Source of the DNA: UBA2767 sp965228625
Lineage (GTDB): Bacteria > Pseudomonadota > Alphaproteobacteria > Rhizobiales > Methyloligellaceae
DNA length: 64,000 nucleotides
NCBI GenBank assembly: GCA_965228625.1
Contig: OZ245829.1
Coordinates: 2,728,001 to 2,792,000, forward strand
Reading direction: 5' to 3'
Under the pieces are notes generated by a model. That model did not search any database. It was not told the DNA's origin and saw only the letters and a program-made list of their open reading frames with translations. Below are positions 53,164-61,637 of this stretch, piece by piece. Each line of letters begins with the position of its first letter. Position 1 is the first letter of the stretch. Both the position numbers and the translations under genes were made by a program.

Positions 53164-54416
53164 GGCAGCGGCGTTCCTTGAAGGGCATTGGCGCCGAGGC
53201 CGGTGACGCGCGCGGCAATGATTTCGCCCGCGGCCGACGGCACCGCCATGTCGATCGGCGTGAAGTGCGGCGTCCGCCCGCGCGTTTCGCTTTCCATGAG
53301 GATGGGCTGAGCCGAACCGACCTGCGCGCGCATATGGCGTTCAAGCACCTGTGCACCCTTCTCACGCAACCGCGCCGCGCGCTCCCTGATCGCCGCGCCG
53401 TTCACCTGCGGCATGCGCGCCGCCGGTGTGCCCGCGCGCGCCGAGTAGGGGAACACGTGGAGGTAGGTCAGCCCGCACGCATCGACGATCGACAATGTGC
53501 CATCGAACATGTCTTCGGTTTCCGTCGGGAACCCGGCGATCAGGTCGGCCCCGAACACGACGTCGGGACGCAATGCCCGCATTTCCTGGCAGAACGCGAT
53601 CGCCTGCGCCCGCGAATGGCGGCGCTTCATGCGCTTCAGGGTGAGATCGTGCCCCGCCTGAAGCGACAGGTGCAGATGCGGCATCAGTCGCTCTTCCCCG
53701 GCGATGGCATCCACCAGCGCGGGATCGGCCTCGATTGAATCGATCGAGGAAACGCGCAGACGGTCGAGATCCGGCACCAGCTTCAGCACCTTGTGCACCA
53801 ATCCACCGAGCGTCAGATCGCCCGGCAGGTCGGCCCCGTAGGCGGTGATGTCGACGCCGGTGAGGACCACCTCGCGCGTGCCGGCCTCGACGAGCCGGCG
53901 CACCTGCGCGACGACCTCGCCCGCCGGAACCGAGCGCGACGCGCCACGGGCATAGGGGATGATGCAGAAAGTGCAGCGGTGGTCGCAGCCGTTCTGGATC
54001 TGGACATAGGCGCGGGTCCGCGCGCCGAACCCGTCGATCATGTGCGATGCGGTCTCGCGCACCGACTGGATGTCGTCGACGAGCACCTGCTCGGTATCGC
54101 TCGTCGCGAGCGTCGCGAACGTAGTGGCCCGCATCTTTTCGGCATTGCCGACGACGTGGTCGACCTCGGTCATCGCCGCGAACGCGTCCGGCTCAAGCTG
54201 CGCCGCGCACCCGGTGACGATGATCTTCGCGTCTGGATTCGCACGCCGCGCCTTGCGGATCGCCTGGCGCGCCTGGCGGACCGCCTCGCCCGTAACGGCG
54301 CAGGTGTTCACGATCACCGTCTCTTCGAGACCGGCTTCGGTGCCAAGGCGGCGCATGACCTCGCTCTCATAGGCATTGAGGCGGCAGCCGAAGGTGAGGA
54401 TTTCCGGCGCGCTCAC
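53160..54416 (-). CDS. mtaB: tRNA t6A37 methylthiotransferase MtaB
   Basis: 418 residues. Converts t6A37 to ms2t6A37 in tRNA. N-terminal MTTase domain: LTFGCRLNAYESEVMR, IVNTCAVTGEAVRQ, IIVTGCAAQL with its cluster cysteines. Radical-SAM domain: NGCDHRCTFCIIPYARG. C-terminal TRAM region follows. Overlaps dapF by ATGA at its start and ftsY by 4 nt at its end, so the block is translated as one coupled unit. Confidence 0.95.
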   Translation of the reverse strand: MSAPEILTFGCRLNAYESEVMRRLGTEAGLEETVIVNTCAVTGEAVRQARQAIRKARRANPDAKIIVTGCAAQLEPDAFAAMTEVDHVVGNAEKMRATTFATLATSDTEQVLVDDIQSVRETASHMIDGFGARTRAYVQIQNGCDHRCTFCIIPYARGASRSVPAGEVVAQVRRLVEAGTREVVLTGVDITAYGADLPGDLTLGGLVHKVLKLVPDLDRLRVSSIDSIEADPALVDAIAGEERLMPHLHLSLQAGHDLTLKRMKRRHSRAQAIAFCQEMRALRPDVVFGADLIAGFPTETEDMFDGTLSIVDACGLTYLHVFPYSARAGTPAARMPQVNGAAIRERAARLREKGAQVLERHMRAQVGSAQPILMESETRGRTPHFTPIDMAVPSAAGEIIAARVTGLGANALQGTPLP

Positions 54417-55288
54417 GAGACTGACTCCCCCTGCAGGAGCGCCGGATCGAGCGTGCCTTCATATTCAAGCTCGCTCGGGCCCGTCATGAGAATGTGGTCG
54501 TCGTCCGCGCGCCATTCCATCTGCAGAGGCCCGCCGGGCAGGGTCACGGTCGACTTGCGCTCCGTCAGCCCCTTGCGCGCGGCCGCCACGGCGACGGCGC
54601 AGGCGGCGGTGCCGCAGGCGCGCGTCAGCCCGACGCCGCGTTCCCACACCCGCAGCATGATCGCGTCGCGCGACGTGACCTGGGCAAGCGAGATGTTGGC
54701 GCGTTCGGGAAACAGCGGATGGTGCTCGAGCACCGGTCCGATGCGCTCCAGCTCATGGGCATTCACATCATCGACCCAGAAAATGCAGTGCGGGTTGCCG
54801 ACATTGACCACGCTCGGCGAGTGCAGGACCGGCGCATCGATCGGTCCGACCTGCAGTTCGATGACGCGGGTGTCGTGAAATTCCTCCGACAGCGGAATCT
54901 CGTCCCAGCGGAACCTGGGCACGCCCATATCCACGGTGACCGTTCCGTCCGGGTTGACGAGAGCGCCCAGCATGTCGGCCGGGGTCTGGATCGAGACGTT
55001 CGGCCGTCCGAGTTCGTCTGCCAAAACGGTCGCCACGCAGCGCATGGCGTTGCCGCAGGCCTCGACCTCGCCGCCATCGTGATTCCAGATGCGCATGAAG
55101 GCGTCCGCACCGGCGGGCGAGGGCTCGATGGCAATCACCTGATCGCACCCGACGCCGCTCTCGCGGTCGGCGATCGCCCGCGCCTGGCCGACGCTGAGCG
55201 ACAGGCCGCGCGGGCGTGCGTCGAGCACCGCGAAATCGTTGCCGAGCCCGTTCATCTTGCGCAGGCGTATGGACGCTGTCTGGTTCAT
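54413..55288 (-). CDS. dapF: diaminopimelate epimerase
   Basis: 291 residues from MNQTASIRLRKMNGLGNDFA at 55288; the frame upstream is unrelated to the family. Catalytic cysteine regions VEACGNAMRC and TRACGTAACAVA are both intact, with VNVGNPHCIFWVDD between. Interconverts LL- and meso-diaminopimelate in lysine and peptidoglycan synthesis. Head of the dapF-mtaB-ftsY-yciB run. AGAGG lies next to the ATG. Confidence 0.96.
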   Translation of the reverse strand: MNQTASIRLRKMNGLGNDFAVLDARPRGLSLSVGQARAIADRESGVGCDQVIAIEPSPAGADAFMRIWNHDGGEVEACGNAMRCVATVLADELGRPNVSIQTPADMLGALVNPDGTVTVDMGVPRFRWDEIPLSEEFHDTRVIELQVGPIDAPVLHSPSVVNVGNPHCIFWVDDVNAHELERIGPVLEHHPLFPERANISLAQVTSRDAIMLRVWERGVGLTRACGTAACAVAVAAARKGLTERKSTVTLPGGPLQMEWRADDDHILMTGPSELEYEGTLDPALLQGESVS

Positions 55289-55432
55289 CCTCTGCCTTAT
55301 ATGGGGATTGCTGCGCCGCCGCAATTGCGACCGGCCCGGAGACTTGGGACCACGGCGAACAACATGGTGGCCGGCTGCCGCCAGGCCGACCGGTCGTGGG
55401 CGCGTTGCGCCGTCTCGGCGAAGGATCGCACA

Positions 55433-55482
55433 CGCCAAATTGAGAAACAGAATTGACTGGGATTCGGTCGAAAAGGCTCTAT
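55433..55482 (+). repeat. dispersed promoter-like repeat, copy 4 (upstream of methyltransferase gene)
   Basis: Complete copy: CGCCAAATTGAGAAACAGAA, TTGACT (55453-55458), 18-nt spacer, CTCTAT (55477-55482). CTCTAT is the best match of the four to the alphaproteobacterial -10 CTATAT. It abuts the methyltransferase start (ATG at 55496) and points at it, in the gap between divergent dapF and the methyltransferase. Confidence 0.87.
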
Positions 55483-55495
55483 GGTGCGCGCCGTC

Positions 55496-56071
55496 ATGAG
55501 CGAGCAAGATCCAGCGAAACACGGGCCCAGTGCCCCGTCCGAGTGGGTCCGGCGATTCCTGAGCGGCGTAAAGCCCGGTGGCAGCGTCCTGGACGTGGCG
55601 TGCGGCGCCGGGCGGCACATGCGGCTGGCGCTGGAGATGGGCTACAACGCCACCGGTATCGACCAGGACCTGTCACAGGTGGAAGACCTTGCAGGGCGCC
55701 AGGACGTCGGGCTTGTCGAGGCCGATCTCGAGACGGGACGGGCCTTTCCGCTCAAGGACATGCGCTACGACGGCGTCATCGTCACCAATTACCTGTACCG
55801 GCCCATTCTGAGCGACATCATCGGATGCGTGGCCGAGGACGGCGTCCTGATCTACGAGACCGCCGCCGTCGGCAATGAGCGTTACGGCAAGCCCACCAAC
55901 CCCGACTTTCTGTTGAAGCCGAACGAACTGATCAACGCCGTGTTGCCGGACCTTGTCGTTGTCGCCTACGAGCACGGGCTGCGGAAGCAGTCGCATCCGA
56001 GATTAGCGGTACGCATGGCCGCGTGCGGACCGGGACATCACTGGCTCGCAGAGGATCCGGTGCCGGTGTGA
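55496..56071 (+). CDS. class I SAM-dependent methyltransferase
   Basis: 191 residues from MSEQDPAKHG; an ATG at 55481 lies inside the repeat element and is less likely. The SAM-binding loop SVLDVACGAGRHMRLALEMG is clear, then GYNATGIDQDLSQ (acidic ribose-binding residue) and a YDGVIVTNYLYRP motif. TehB-like small methyltransferase, substrate unknown. The short 5' leader fits transcription from repeat copy 4. Confidence 0.88.
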   Translation: MSEQDPAKHGPSAPSEWVRRFLSGVKPGGSVLDVACGAGRHMRLALEMGYNATGIDQDLSQVEDLAGRQDVGLVEADLETGRAFPLKDMRYDGVIVTNYLYRPILSDIIGCVAEDGVLIYETAAVGNERYGKPTNPDFLLKPNELINAVLPDLVVVAYEHGLRKQSHPRLAVRMAACGPGHHWLAEDPVPV

Positions 56072-56160
56072 GCGATCAACGCGCGGTGATTTATCTTGAA
56101 AGCGTCGCATTCAGGGACAAAATAGAGACAATCGACCGGGGCTTCGGAAAGGACACACGA

Positions 56161-56481
56161 ATGACCGTTACAAGGCTTTGCGCCGCATTGCTGTCTGCAG
56201 GACTGCTCGCGGCACTGATACCGACGTCGGCCGAGGCCGGGAAGCCTGTGGGCTACGTAACCGCCTACAGCGACTACGGAAACGGTCAGGTGAGCGCGCC
56301 GGTGCGCCACGCGCAATTCGGCTATCAGGTCAAACTGCCGGGCGGCCCGTGGGTCTATTGCGAGCGTAACAGCCTGTTCATCGCGCGCATTTTCAACTAC
56401 GCGAGCCCGTGCAGCGACACGCTGCGCCGTCAGTCTCTCGACTTCTGGGAAACCCAGGGGGAAGACTCGGGACGGCGTTGA
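56161..56481 (+). CDS. small secreted protein of unknown function
   Basis: 106 residues from the ATG at 56161, with GGAAAGG 9 nt upstream. Signal peptide: MTVTRLCAALLSAGLLAALI ending SAEA. Mature part rich in Gly and Tyr (KPVGYVTAYSDYGNGQV, FGYQVKLPGGPWVYCERN) with two cysteines. I do not recognise the family. A longer frame starts at 56023, overlapping the methyltransferase, without signal-peptide logic. Confidence 0.72.
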   Translation: MTVTRLCAALLSAGLLAALIPTSAEAGKPVGYVTAYSDYGNGQVSAPVRHAQFGYQVKLPGGPWVYCERNSLFIARIFNYASPCSDTLRRQSLDFWETQGEDSGRR

Positions 56482-56500
56482 CGCCGGAGAGGTAACGCCC

Positions 56501-56656
56501 ATGTGCGCGGACCCGAAAATGCGTGCGACGCTCCTCGCGGAATTGCGGGATGAGATTGCGGCGCGCAGGTCCGCGCGGACAGCCGGCTACGGCACGCGCG
56601 TTTCACAACTGGCGGTTCTTGCCGTGGCCTGCGCGGCACTGATCGCCGTCTGGTAG
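56501..56656 (+). CDS. 51-residue single-pass membrane protein
   Basis: Short gene encoding 51 residues: MCADPKMRATLLAELRDEIA, then RRSARTAGYGTRVSQ and a C-terminal hydrophobic helix LAVLAVACAALIAVW. A strong GGAGAGG lies 9 nt before the ATG, supporting translation. Stop at 56654-56656. It follows the secreted-protein gene by 19 nt on the same strand and converges with the EamA gene after 4 nt. Tail-anchored topology is likely. Function unknown. Confidence 0.65.
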   Translation: MCADPKMRATLLAELRDEIAARRSARTAGYGTRVSQLAVLAVACAALIAVW

Positions 56657-56660
56657 ACAC

Positions 56661-57506
56661 CTAACCGGCCAGATTCAGCAGCGCGACCCCGGCAACGATG
56701 ATGCCCGCCGCGGCGATACGCCGGGCCCCGAAGGACTCCTTGAAAAGAAAGACGCCGATGGCGGCGGCGATGACGATGCTGGTCTCGCGAACCGCCGCGA
56801 CGGGCCCGACCGGCGTGAAGGACACGACCCAGAGCGCGATCGCGAAATTGGCGATGCTCAGGAGCGCGGCCGTCAGGCCCGGCTTCCAGACCATGGCCAT
56901 CGCCGGCAAAAGGCCGTTTCCCCGCCACCAGATCCCAAGCAGCGCCATCCCGGCGCCATCCACGGCAAACAGCGTGACGAAATAGGTGAGACCCGCACCT
57001 TCGAGCCTTACGCCAAGGGCGTCGACGATCGTGTAGGCGCTGACGACGACGCCGGCGCCCGCGGAAAGCAGGAGGGTCTGCAAGCCCGCCGCCTGCAGGG
57101 CACCGCGCTCGGTCGCGAACAGGACGAGCCCGGCACAAATCACGCCGATGCCCGCAAGCGCGATCGGCGGGGGCAGTTCACCCGCAATGGGGATCGCGCC
57201 AAGCGTGACAAGCGCGGGCGCCATGCCGCGGGCAATGGGGAAAACCCGCGAGAAATCGCCCAGCCGGTACATGTTGATGAGCAGCGTCTTGTAGACCATG
57301 TGAAGGCTGAAATGCATCGCGACGAGCACCCAGCCTTCGGCCGGCAGCGGCGGCAGAAAGATCAGCGCCGGCGCCAGCAGCACACCGCTGCCGCTGTAGA
57401 CCCAGGTCGCCATGACCACGCCGTCGTCGGCGCCCTTAATCATGCTGTTCCATACCGCGTGCATGGTTGCGGCGACGAGCAGCAGAAGCGTGATTTCAAA
57501 GGACAT
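56661..57506 (-). CDS. EamA-family (DMT superfamily) transporter
   Basis: 281 residues from MSFEITLLLLVAATMHAVWN, with about ten membrane segments in two five-helix EamA repeats. HAVWNSMIKGADD and VFPIARGMAPALVTLGAI, plus RETSIVIAAAIGVFLFKE at the end, are typical. The drug/metabolite exporter substrate is not decidable. The longer frame upstream is out-of-phase sequence from TAXI's region. Confidence 0.9.
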   Translation of the reverse strand: MSFEITLLLLVAATMHAVWNSMIKGADDGVVMATWVYSGSGVLLAPALIFLPPLPAEGWVLVAMHFSLHMVYKTLLINMYRLGDFSRVFPIARGMAPALVTLGAIPIAGELPPPIALAGIGVICAGLVLFATERGALQAAGLQTLLLSAGAGVVVSAYTIVDALGVRLEGAGLTYFVTLFAVDGAGMALLGIWWRGNGLLPAMAMVWKPGLTAALLSIANFAIALWVVSFTPVGPVAAVRETSIVIAAAIGVFLFKESFGARRIAAAGIIVAGVALLNLAG

Positions 57507-57643
57507 GCCGGATTGCCGGTGGCGAGGCGTGCGAATCGGGTCGACGGGAAGGCTCAAGCCTAGTCCGGCGGACGGCGGCGGAACACCCGGAAAGTGATAT
57601 TGAGGAAACGACGCCGTTGGTGCCCGGCGTCGGCGCAGGGCGC

Positions 57644-58627
57644 CTACATCAGTCCCTGCTCGGTGAAGAAGCGTTTCGCACCCGGATGGAGCGGCGCGGT
57701 TAGGCCCGCCCTGGTCATGGCCGCCGGGTCGAGGTCGCGCAGCGCCGGGTGCAGCTTCTTGAGCTCGTCGATATTGTCGAAGACCGCCTTGACGAAGCTG
57801 TAGACCACGTCGTCCGGCACGTCCTTGGAGGTCACGACCGTCATGGTGGCCCCGAATGTCGTCGCCGGTTTCGACATACCGGTATAGGTTCCGGCGCCGA
57901 TCGCCGCCTTTGCCAGATGCGGCGTCTCGCCCAGCAACGCGTCGATCTTGTCTCCGCTCACATCGACCACGACCCCGTCGCACAGCTTGGTGACCTGCTC
58001 GACCGCCTCGTTGGGATGGGCGCCGACGATGAAGATCGCCTGAACGCGGTCATGGCAGAACGCGAGCGACTGGTCCTTGCCGGTCAGCTCCTCCGCCAGC
58101 GTGAAGTCCGCCGCCGACAGGCCGCTCGACTTGAGGATCAGGTCGACATTGTTGCGCGTCTTGGAGGTGGGCCGCCCCATGTTGACGCGCTTTCCCTTCA
58201 AATCATCGACCGAGGCGATGCCAGCGTCACTGCGCGCGACCAGCGTGACCGGCTCGGCATGCATGGAAAAGACGCTGCGCAGGCTGTCGAGCTTTTCGCT
58301 GACATATCTGACGGGTCCGGTCCCGCTGATGGCGTAATTCTGCCAGTCCGACCCCGACAGGGCGAACTCGGCCGCACCGTTGTGGACGTTGAAGAGATTG
58401 GAATAGGATTCCGGCGCATCGCCCTTCGGCGCGGGCAGCAGCGAGCAGGTCAGCGTATCCGTCTTGCGGTTGAGCAGACGGCACAGGCCACGCCCGAACG
58501 CATAATATTCACCGCCCCGGTCTCCGGCGGCAATGGCGACGTCCTCGGCCGCACGAACCGGTCCTCCGCCTGCAGCAAGTGTCAGGATGAGTGCCAAAAC
58601 GATCAGGTTTGGTATGCGGTACATCAC
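57644..58627 (-). CDS. TAXI-family TRAP transporter solute-binding protein, orphan
   Basis: 327 residues. Signal peptide IPNLIVLALILTLAAGG ending VRAA. The TAXI binding fold shows VAIAAGDRGGEYYAFGRGLC, SNLFNVHNGAAEFALSGSDW, LKGKRVNMGRPTSKTRNN and DDVVYSFVKAVFDNIDELKK. No permease gene flanks it, whereas TAXI subunits are usually next to a fused 4TM-12TM permease, so it either pairs with a distant one or has another role. Convergent with nothing; it diverges from ffh. Confidence 0.9.
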   Translation of the reverse strand: MMYRIPNLIVLALILTLAAGGGPVRAAEDVAIAAGDRGGEYYAFGRGLCRLLNRKTDTLTCSLLPAPKGDAPESYSNLFNVHNGAAEFALSGSDWQNYAISGTGPVRYVSEKLDSLRSVFSMHAEPVTLVARSDAGIASVDDLKGKRVNMGRPTSKTRNNVDLILKSSGLSAADFTLAEELTGKDQSLAFCHDRVQAIFIVGAHPNEAVEQVTKLCDGVVVDVSGDKIDALLGETPHLAKAAIGAGTYTGMSKPATTFGATMTVVTSKDVPDDVVYSFVKAVFDNIDELKKLHPALRDLDPAAMTRAGLTAPLHPGAKRFFTEQGLM

Positions 58628-58895
58628 CGATCTGCCCGTTTCGCAGCTTTTCAGAGTATATCCTCAATGCGGCCAAAACGGAAGGCGGCGGCAGGAGGGA
58701 CCACGGGTCTCGCTTGACTTCGCGCGGCGGGTCGACAAATATCCGGCCGAAATCATCGGAAGGCCCGCACAGTCGAGCCGCCGCCCTGCACATGGTATGC
58801 TGTGTCATCACCGGGAGGCAGGGAGGTCACCACCCGTCAGCGAGGGTTCGCCCACGGGTGCGTTACCGCTTTGGAACAACGATCGAGACGAACAC
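58628..58895. promoter_or_regulatory. divergent TAXI/ffh intergenic region
   Basis: 268 nt without a gene. A promoter-like TTGACT (58714-58719), 17-nt spacer and AAATAT (58737-58742) reads towards ffh. Further downstream, repeated GGGAGGCAGGGAGG-type purine-rich sequence lies at about 58811-58830. I found no SRP RNA signature here. Confidence 0.5.
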
Positions 58896-60386
58896 ATGTT
58901 CGAGACACTGACAGACCGCCTATCCGGCATCTTCGACAAGCTCACCGGACGTGGTGCGCTATCGGAGGAAGACGTCGCGAAGGCCATGCGCGAAGTGCGC
59001 CGCGCGCTGCTCGAAGCCGACGTGGCACTCGACGTCGTGCGCGGCTTCATCGAAACGGTTCAGGAGAAGGCGGTCGGCCAGGAAGTGCTGAAGTCCGTCA
59101 CGCCGGGCCAGCAGGTGGTCAAGATCGTCCATGACGAACTCGTCGCCATGCTGGGCGACGAGGCCGTCGGCATCGACCTGAAGGCCAAGGCGCCGGTTCC
59201 CGTCATGCTGGTCGGCCTGCAGGGGTCGGGCAAGACCACCACCTGCGCCAAGATCGCCCTGAGACTGACCAATCAGGACAAGAAAAAGATCCTGATGGCC
59301 TCGCTCGATACGCGCCGTCCCGCCGCGCAGGAGCAGCTTCGCGTGCTCGGCGAGCAGGTCGAGGTCGACACGCTGCCGATCAAGGCGGGTCAGGACCCGC
59401 TTCAGATCGCGCGGCGCGCGCTCAAGGACGCCAAGACCGGCGGTTACGACGTGGTCATGCTGGACACCGCCGGCCGCACCCACATCGACGAAGAGTTGAT
59501 GAAGGAGACGGCGGACATCCACAAGATCGCCAAGCCGCATGAGACCCTTCTCGTGGCCGACGCGCTCACCGGCCAGGACGCCGTCAACCTTGCGAAGAGT
59601 TTCGATGAATGCGTGCCGCTGTCCGGCATCGTTCTGACACGGGTCGACGGCGACGGGCGCGGCGGCGCGGCACTGTCCATGCGCGCGGTGACCGGCAAGC
59701 CCATCAAGCTGATCGGCACGGGCGAGAAGGTCGATGCGCTCGAGGACTTCCATCCCGACCGGATCGCCAACCGGATCCTCGGCATGGGCGACGTGGTCTC
59801 GCTCGTCGAGCGCGCCGCGGAGACCCTGGACGCCGAGAAGGCCGAGAAGATCGCGCGGAAGATGCGCAAGGGCGCCTTCGACCTCGACGACCTCGCCGAG
59901 CAGCTCAAGCAGATGGAGAAGATCGGCGGCATGTCCGGCGTGCTCTCAATGCTGCCGGGCATCGGCAAGGTGAAGAAGCAGATCGAGGAAGCCGACCTCG
60001 ACAACACCGTCGTCAAGCGCCAGCAGGCGATCATCTCGTCGATGACGCCGCGCGAACGCCGCACGCCAAAACTCCTGAACGCCTCACGCAAAAAGCGGGT
60101 GGCGAAGGGCTCGGGAACGACGGTTCAGGACATCAACAAGCTGCTCAAGATGCACCGCATGATGGCGGACATGATGAAGAAGATGGGCAAGGGCAAGGGC
60201 GGCCTCGCCAAGCTGTTCGGCGGCGGCATGCCGGAGATGCCGGAAGGCGCGGACCCAAGCGGCGCGCCCCCGGGTATGCCCGGCGTTCCTCCGGGGATGC
60301 CGCCGGGCGGTCTTCCGGGGCTTCCGGGCATGGGCGGCGGCGGATTGCCCCGCGGACTTCCGGGCCTGCCGGGCAAGAAGAAATAG
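58896..60386 (+). CDS. ffh: signal recognition particle protein Ffh with Gly/Pro/Met-rich tail
   Basis: 496 residues from MFETLTDRLSGIFDKL. NG domain: VGLQGSGKTTTCAKIAL (G1), DTRRPAAQEQLRVL, DTAGRTHIDEELM (G3), TRVDGDGRGGAAL (G4). M domain with SSMTPRERRTP, KKRVAKGSGT and repeated Met residues for signal-sequence binding. The C-terminal ~45 residues are a collagen-like Gly/Pro/Met repeat (PPGMPGVPPGMPPGGLPGL). Binds SRP RNA and the FtsY receptor. First gene of the ffh-rpsP-rimM-cyclase-trmD operon. Confidence 0.97.
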   Translation: MFETLTDRLSGIFDKLTGRGALSEEDVAKAMREVRRALLEADVALDVVRGFIETVQEKAVGQEVLKSVTPGQQVVKIVHDELVAMLGDEAVGIDLKAKAPVPVMLVGLQGSGKTTTCAKIALRLTNQDKKKILMASLDTRRPAAQEQLRVLGEQVEVDTLPIKAGQDPLQIARRALKDAKTGGYDVVMLDTAGRTHIDEELMKETADIHKIAKPHETLLVADALTGQDAVNLAKSFDECVPLSGIVLTRVDGDGRGGAALSMRAVTGKPIKLIGTGEKVDALEDFHPDRIANRILGMGDVVSLVERAAETLDAEKAEKIARKMRKGAFDLDDLAEQLKQMEKIGGMSGVLSMLPGIGKVKKQIEEADLDNTVVKRQQAIISSMTPRERRTPKLLNASRKKRVAKGSGTTVQDINKLLKMHRMMADMMKKMGKGKGGLAKLFGGGMPEMPEGADPSGAPPGMPGVPPGMPPGGLPGLPGMGGGGLPRGLPGLPGKKK

Positions 60387-60438
60387 CTGACACCGAACTT
60401 TCAGACTCACATTTGGAACATCAAAGAAGGACTACGAC

Positions 60439-60990
60439 ATGTCATTGAAGATGAGACTGGCACGGGGCGGGGCGAAAAAACGCCCCTATTACCGGATCGT
60501 TGTCGCGGACTCGCGCAAGCCGCGCGACGGACGCTTCATCGAACGCATCGGCACCTACAATCCGCTGCTGCCGAAGGACCACGCCGAGCGCGTCACCCTG
60601 GTCGAGGACCGGGTGAAATACTGGCTCGGCGTCGGCGCGCGTCCCTCGGACCGGGTGCACCGTTTTCTCGATGCCGCCGGCATCCTGAAGCGCGAGCCGA
60701 AGAACAACCCGCAGAAAGCGCAGCCGGGCCAGAAACGCCTGGACCGCGAGGAAGCCAAGCGCGAGGCCGAGGCCAAGGCCAAGGAAGAGGCGGAAGCGGC
60801 CGCGGCCGCCGAAGCCAAAGCTCCGGCGGAAGAAGCCCCTGCCGAGGAGGCCGCTGCGGAGGAAGCCGCCGCGGAAGAGGCTCCGGCCGAGGAGGCTGCA
60901 GCGGAGGACGCGCCGGCCGAAGACGCGCCTGCGGAGGAGGCTCCTGCCGAAGACGCCCCCGCCGAAGAGGCGGAGGAAAAGAAAGAGTAA
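60439..60990 (+). CDS. rpsP: 30S ribosomal protein S16 with Ala/Glu-rich C-terminal extension
   Basis: 183 residues; the family core is ~80. MSLKMRLARGGAKKRPYYRI, FIERIGTYNPLLPKD, VKYWLGVGARPSDRVHRFL are the S16 core (residues 1-80). The remaining ~100 residues are basic then strongly Ala/Glu-rich acidic repeats such as EEAPAEEAAAEEAAAEEAP. Similar acidic tails occur in other alphaproteobacterial S16 proteins. Lies 52 nt after ffh and before rimM. Functions in 30S assembly. Confidence 0.96.
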   Translation: MSLKMRLARGGAKKRPYYRIVVADSRKPRDGRFIERIGTYNPLLPKDHAERVTLVEDRVKYWLGVGARPSDRVHRFLDAAGILKREPKNNPQKAQPGQKRLDREEAKREAEAKAKEEAEAAAAAEAKAPAEEAPAEEAAAEEAAAEEAPAEEAAAEDAPAEDAPAEEAPAEDAPAEEAEEKKE

Positions 60991-61026
60991 TGATGCGCGG
61001 CGTCCAGCGGGCGCCGGTCCGGACCC

Positions 61027-61551
61027 GTGCCGGATAGCGCCTCCGCGCGCGTCTGTCTCGGCCGTGTGACCGGCGCGCGCGGCCTCAAGGGTGAGGTTCG
61101 CATCAAGACGTTCACCGAGGATCCGTTGTCGATCGGCGACTACGGGCCGGTCGAGAACGCCGACGGCACGCGCCGTTTCGAGATCGTGCGCGTGAAACCG
61201 CTCAAGGACGGCGTCGTGGCCGTTATCGACGGCGTCGCGACGCGCGAACAGGCGGAGGCGCTCAAGGGCACCGAGCTTTATGTCCACCGCGACACGCTGC
61301 CCGACACCGGGGACGATTCAACCTACTATCACGCCGACCTTATCGGCCTCGTGGCCGTCAGCGAGGACGGCGTGGCGCTTGGCAAGGTCGTGGCGGTTCA
61401 GAACTACGGTGCCGGCGACCTGCTGGAAGTGCGCCCTTCCACGGGCGGTAAGACCGTTCTGGTTCCCTTCACCGAGGCCATCGTTCCCGACGTCGATCAG
61501 AAAGGCGGCTGGCTGCTCATGATCCCGCCCGAGGGGACATTCGACTCCTGA
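61027..61551 (+). CDS. rimM: ribosome maturation factor RimM
   Basis: 174 residues from a GTG. CLGRVTGARGLKGEVRIKTF at the N-terminus is the RimM signature; the C-terminal PRC-barrel shows YYHADLIGLVAVSEDG, GAGDLLEVRPSTGGKTVLVP and FTEAIVPDVD. Binds S19 and assists 30S head maturation. In most bacteria trmD follows directly; here an adenylate cyclase gene intervenes. Confidence 0.95.
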   Translation: MPDSASARVCLGRVTGARGLKGEVRIKTFTEDPLSIGDYGPVENADGTRRFEIVRVKPLKDGVVAVIDGVATREQAEALKGTELYVHRDTLPDTGDDSTYYHADLIGLVAVSEDGVALGKVVAVQNYGAGDLLEVRPSTGGKTVLVPFTEAIVPDVDQKGGWLLMIPPEGTFDS

Positions 61552-61637
61552 ACATCGCGTCTAGAGCCTTGTGGCGCCACGCGCTAGGTTTGCCCGTTTT
61601 CCCAATTGGGTATGCATGCAAGGGAGATGATCTTTCG

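Noticed and set aside
51370..53181. 603-codon plus-strand frame opposite ftsY
   Set aside because: Leu/Arg/Gly-rich artefact of the Glu-Pro and Lys repeats read antisense; ftsY is unmistakable on the other strand.
52253..53206. 317-codon plus-strand frame rich in Gly-Ser repeats
   Set aside because: Another antisense shadow of the FtsY EP repeats, no ribosome site, no domain.
58811..58860. Purine-rich segment upstream of ffh considered for SRP RNA
   Set aside because: Lacks the conserved GGAAGCAGCC-type core of bacterial SRP RNA.
61561..61575. CTAGAGCCTT near the rimM end, similar to the repeat terminus
   Set aside because: Only about 9 bp match, no -35-like part or spacer.
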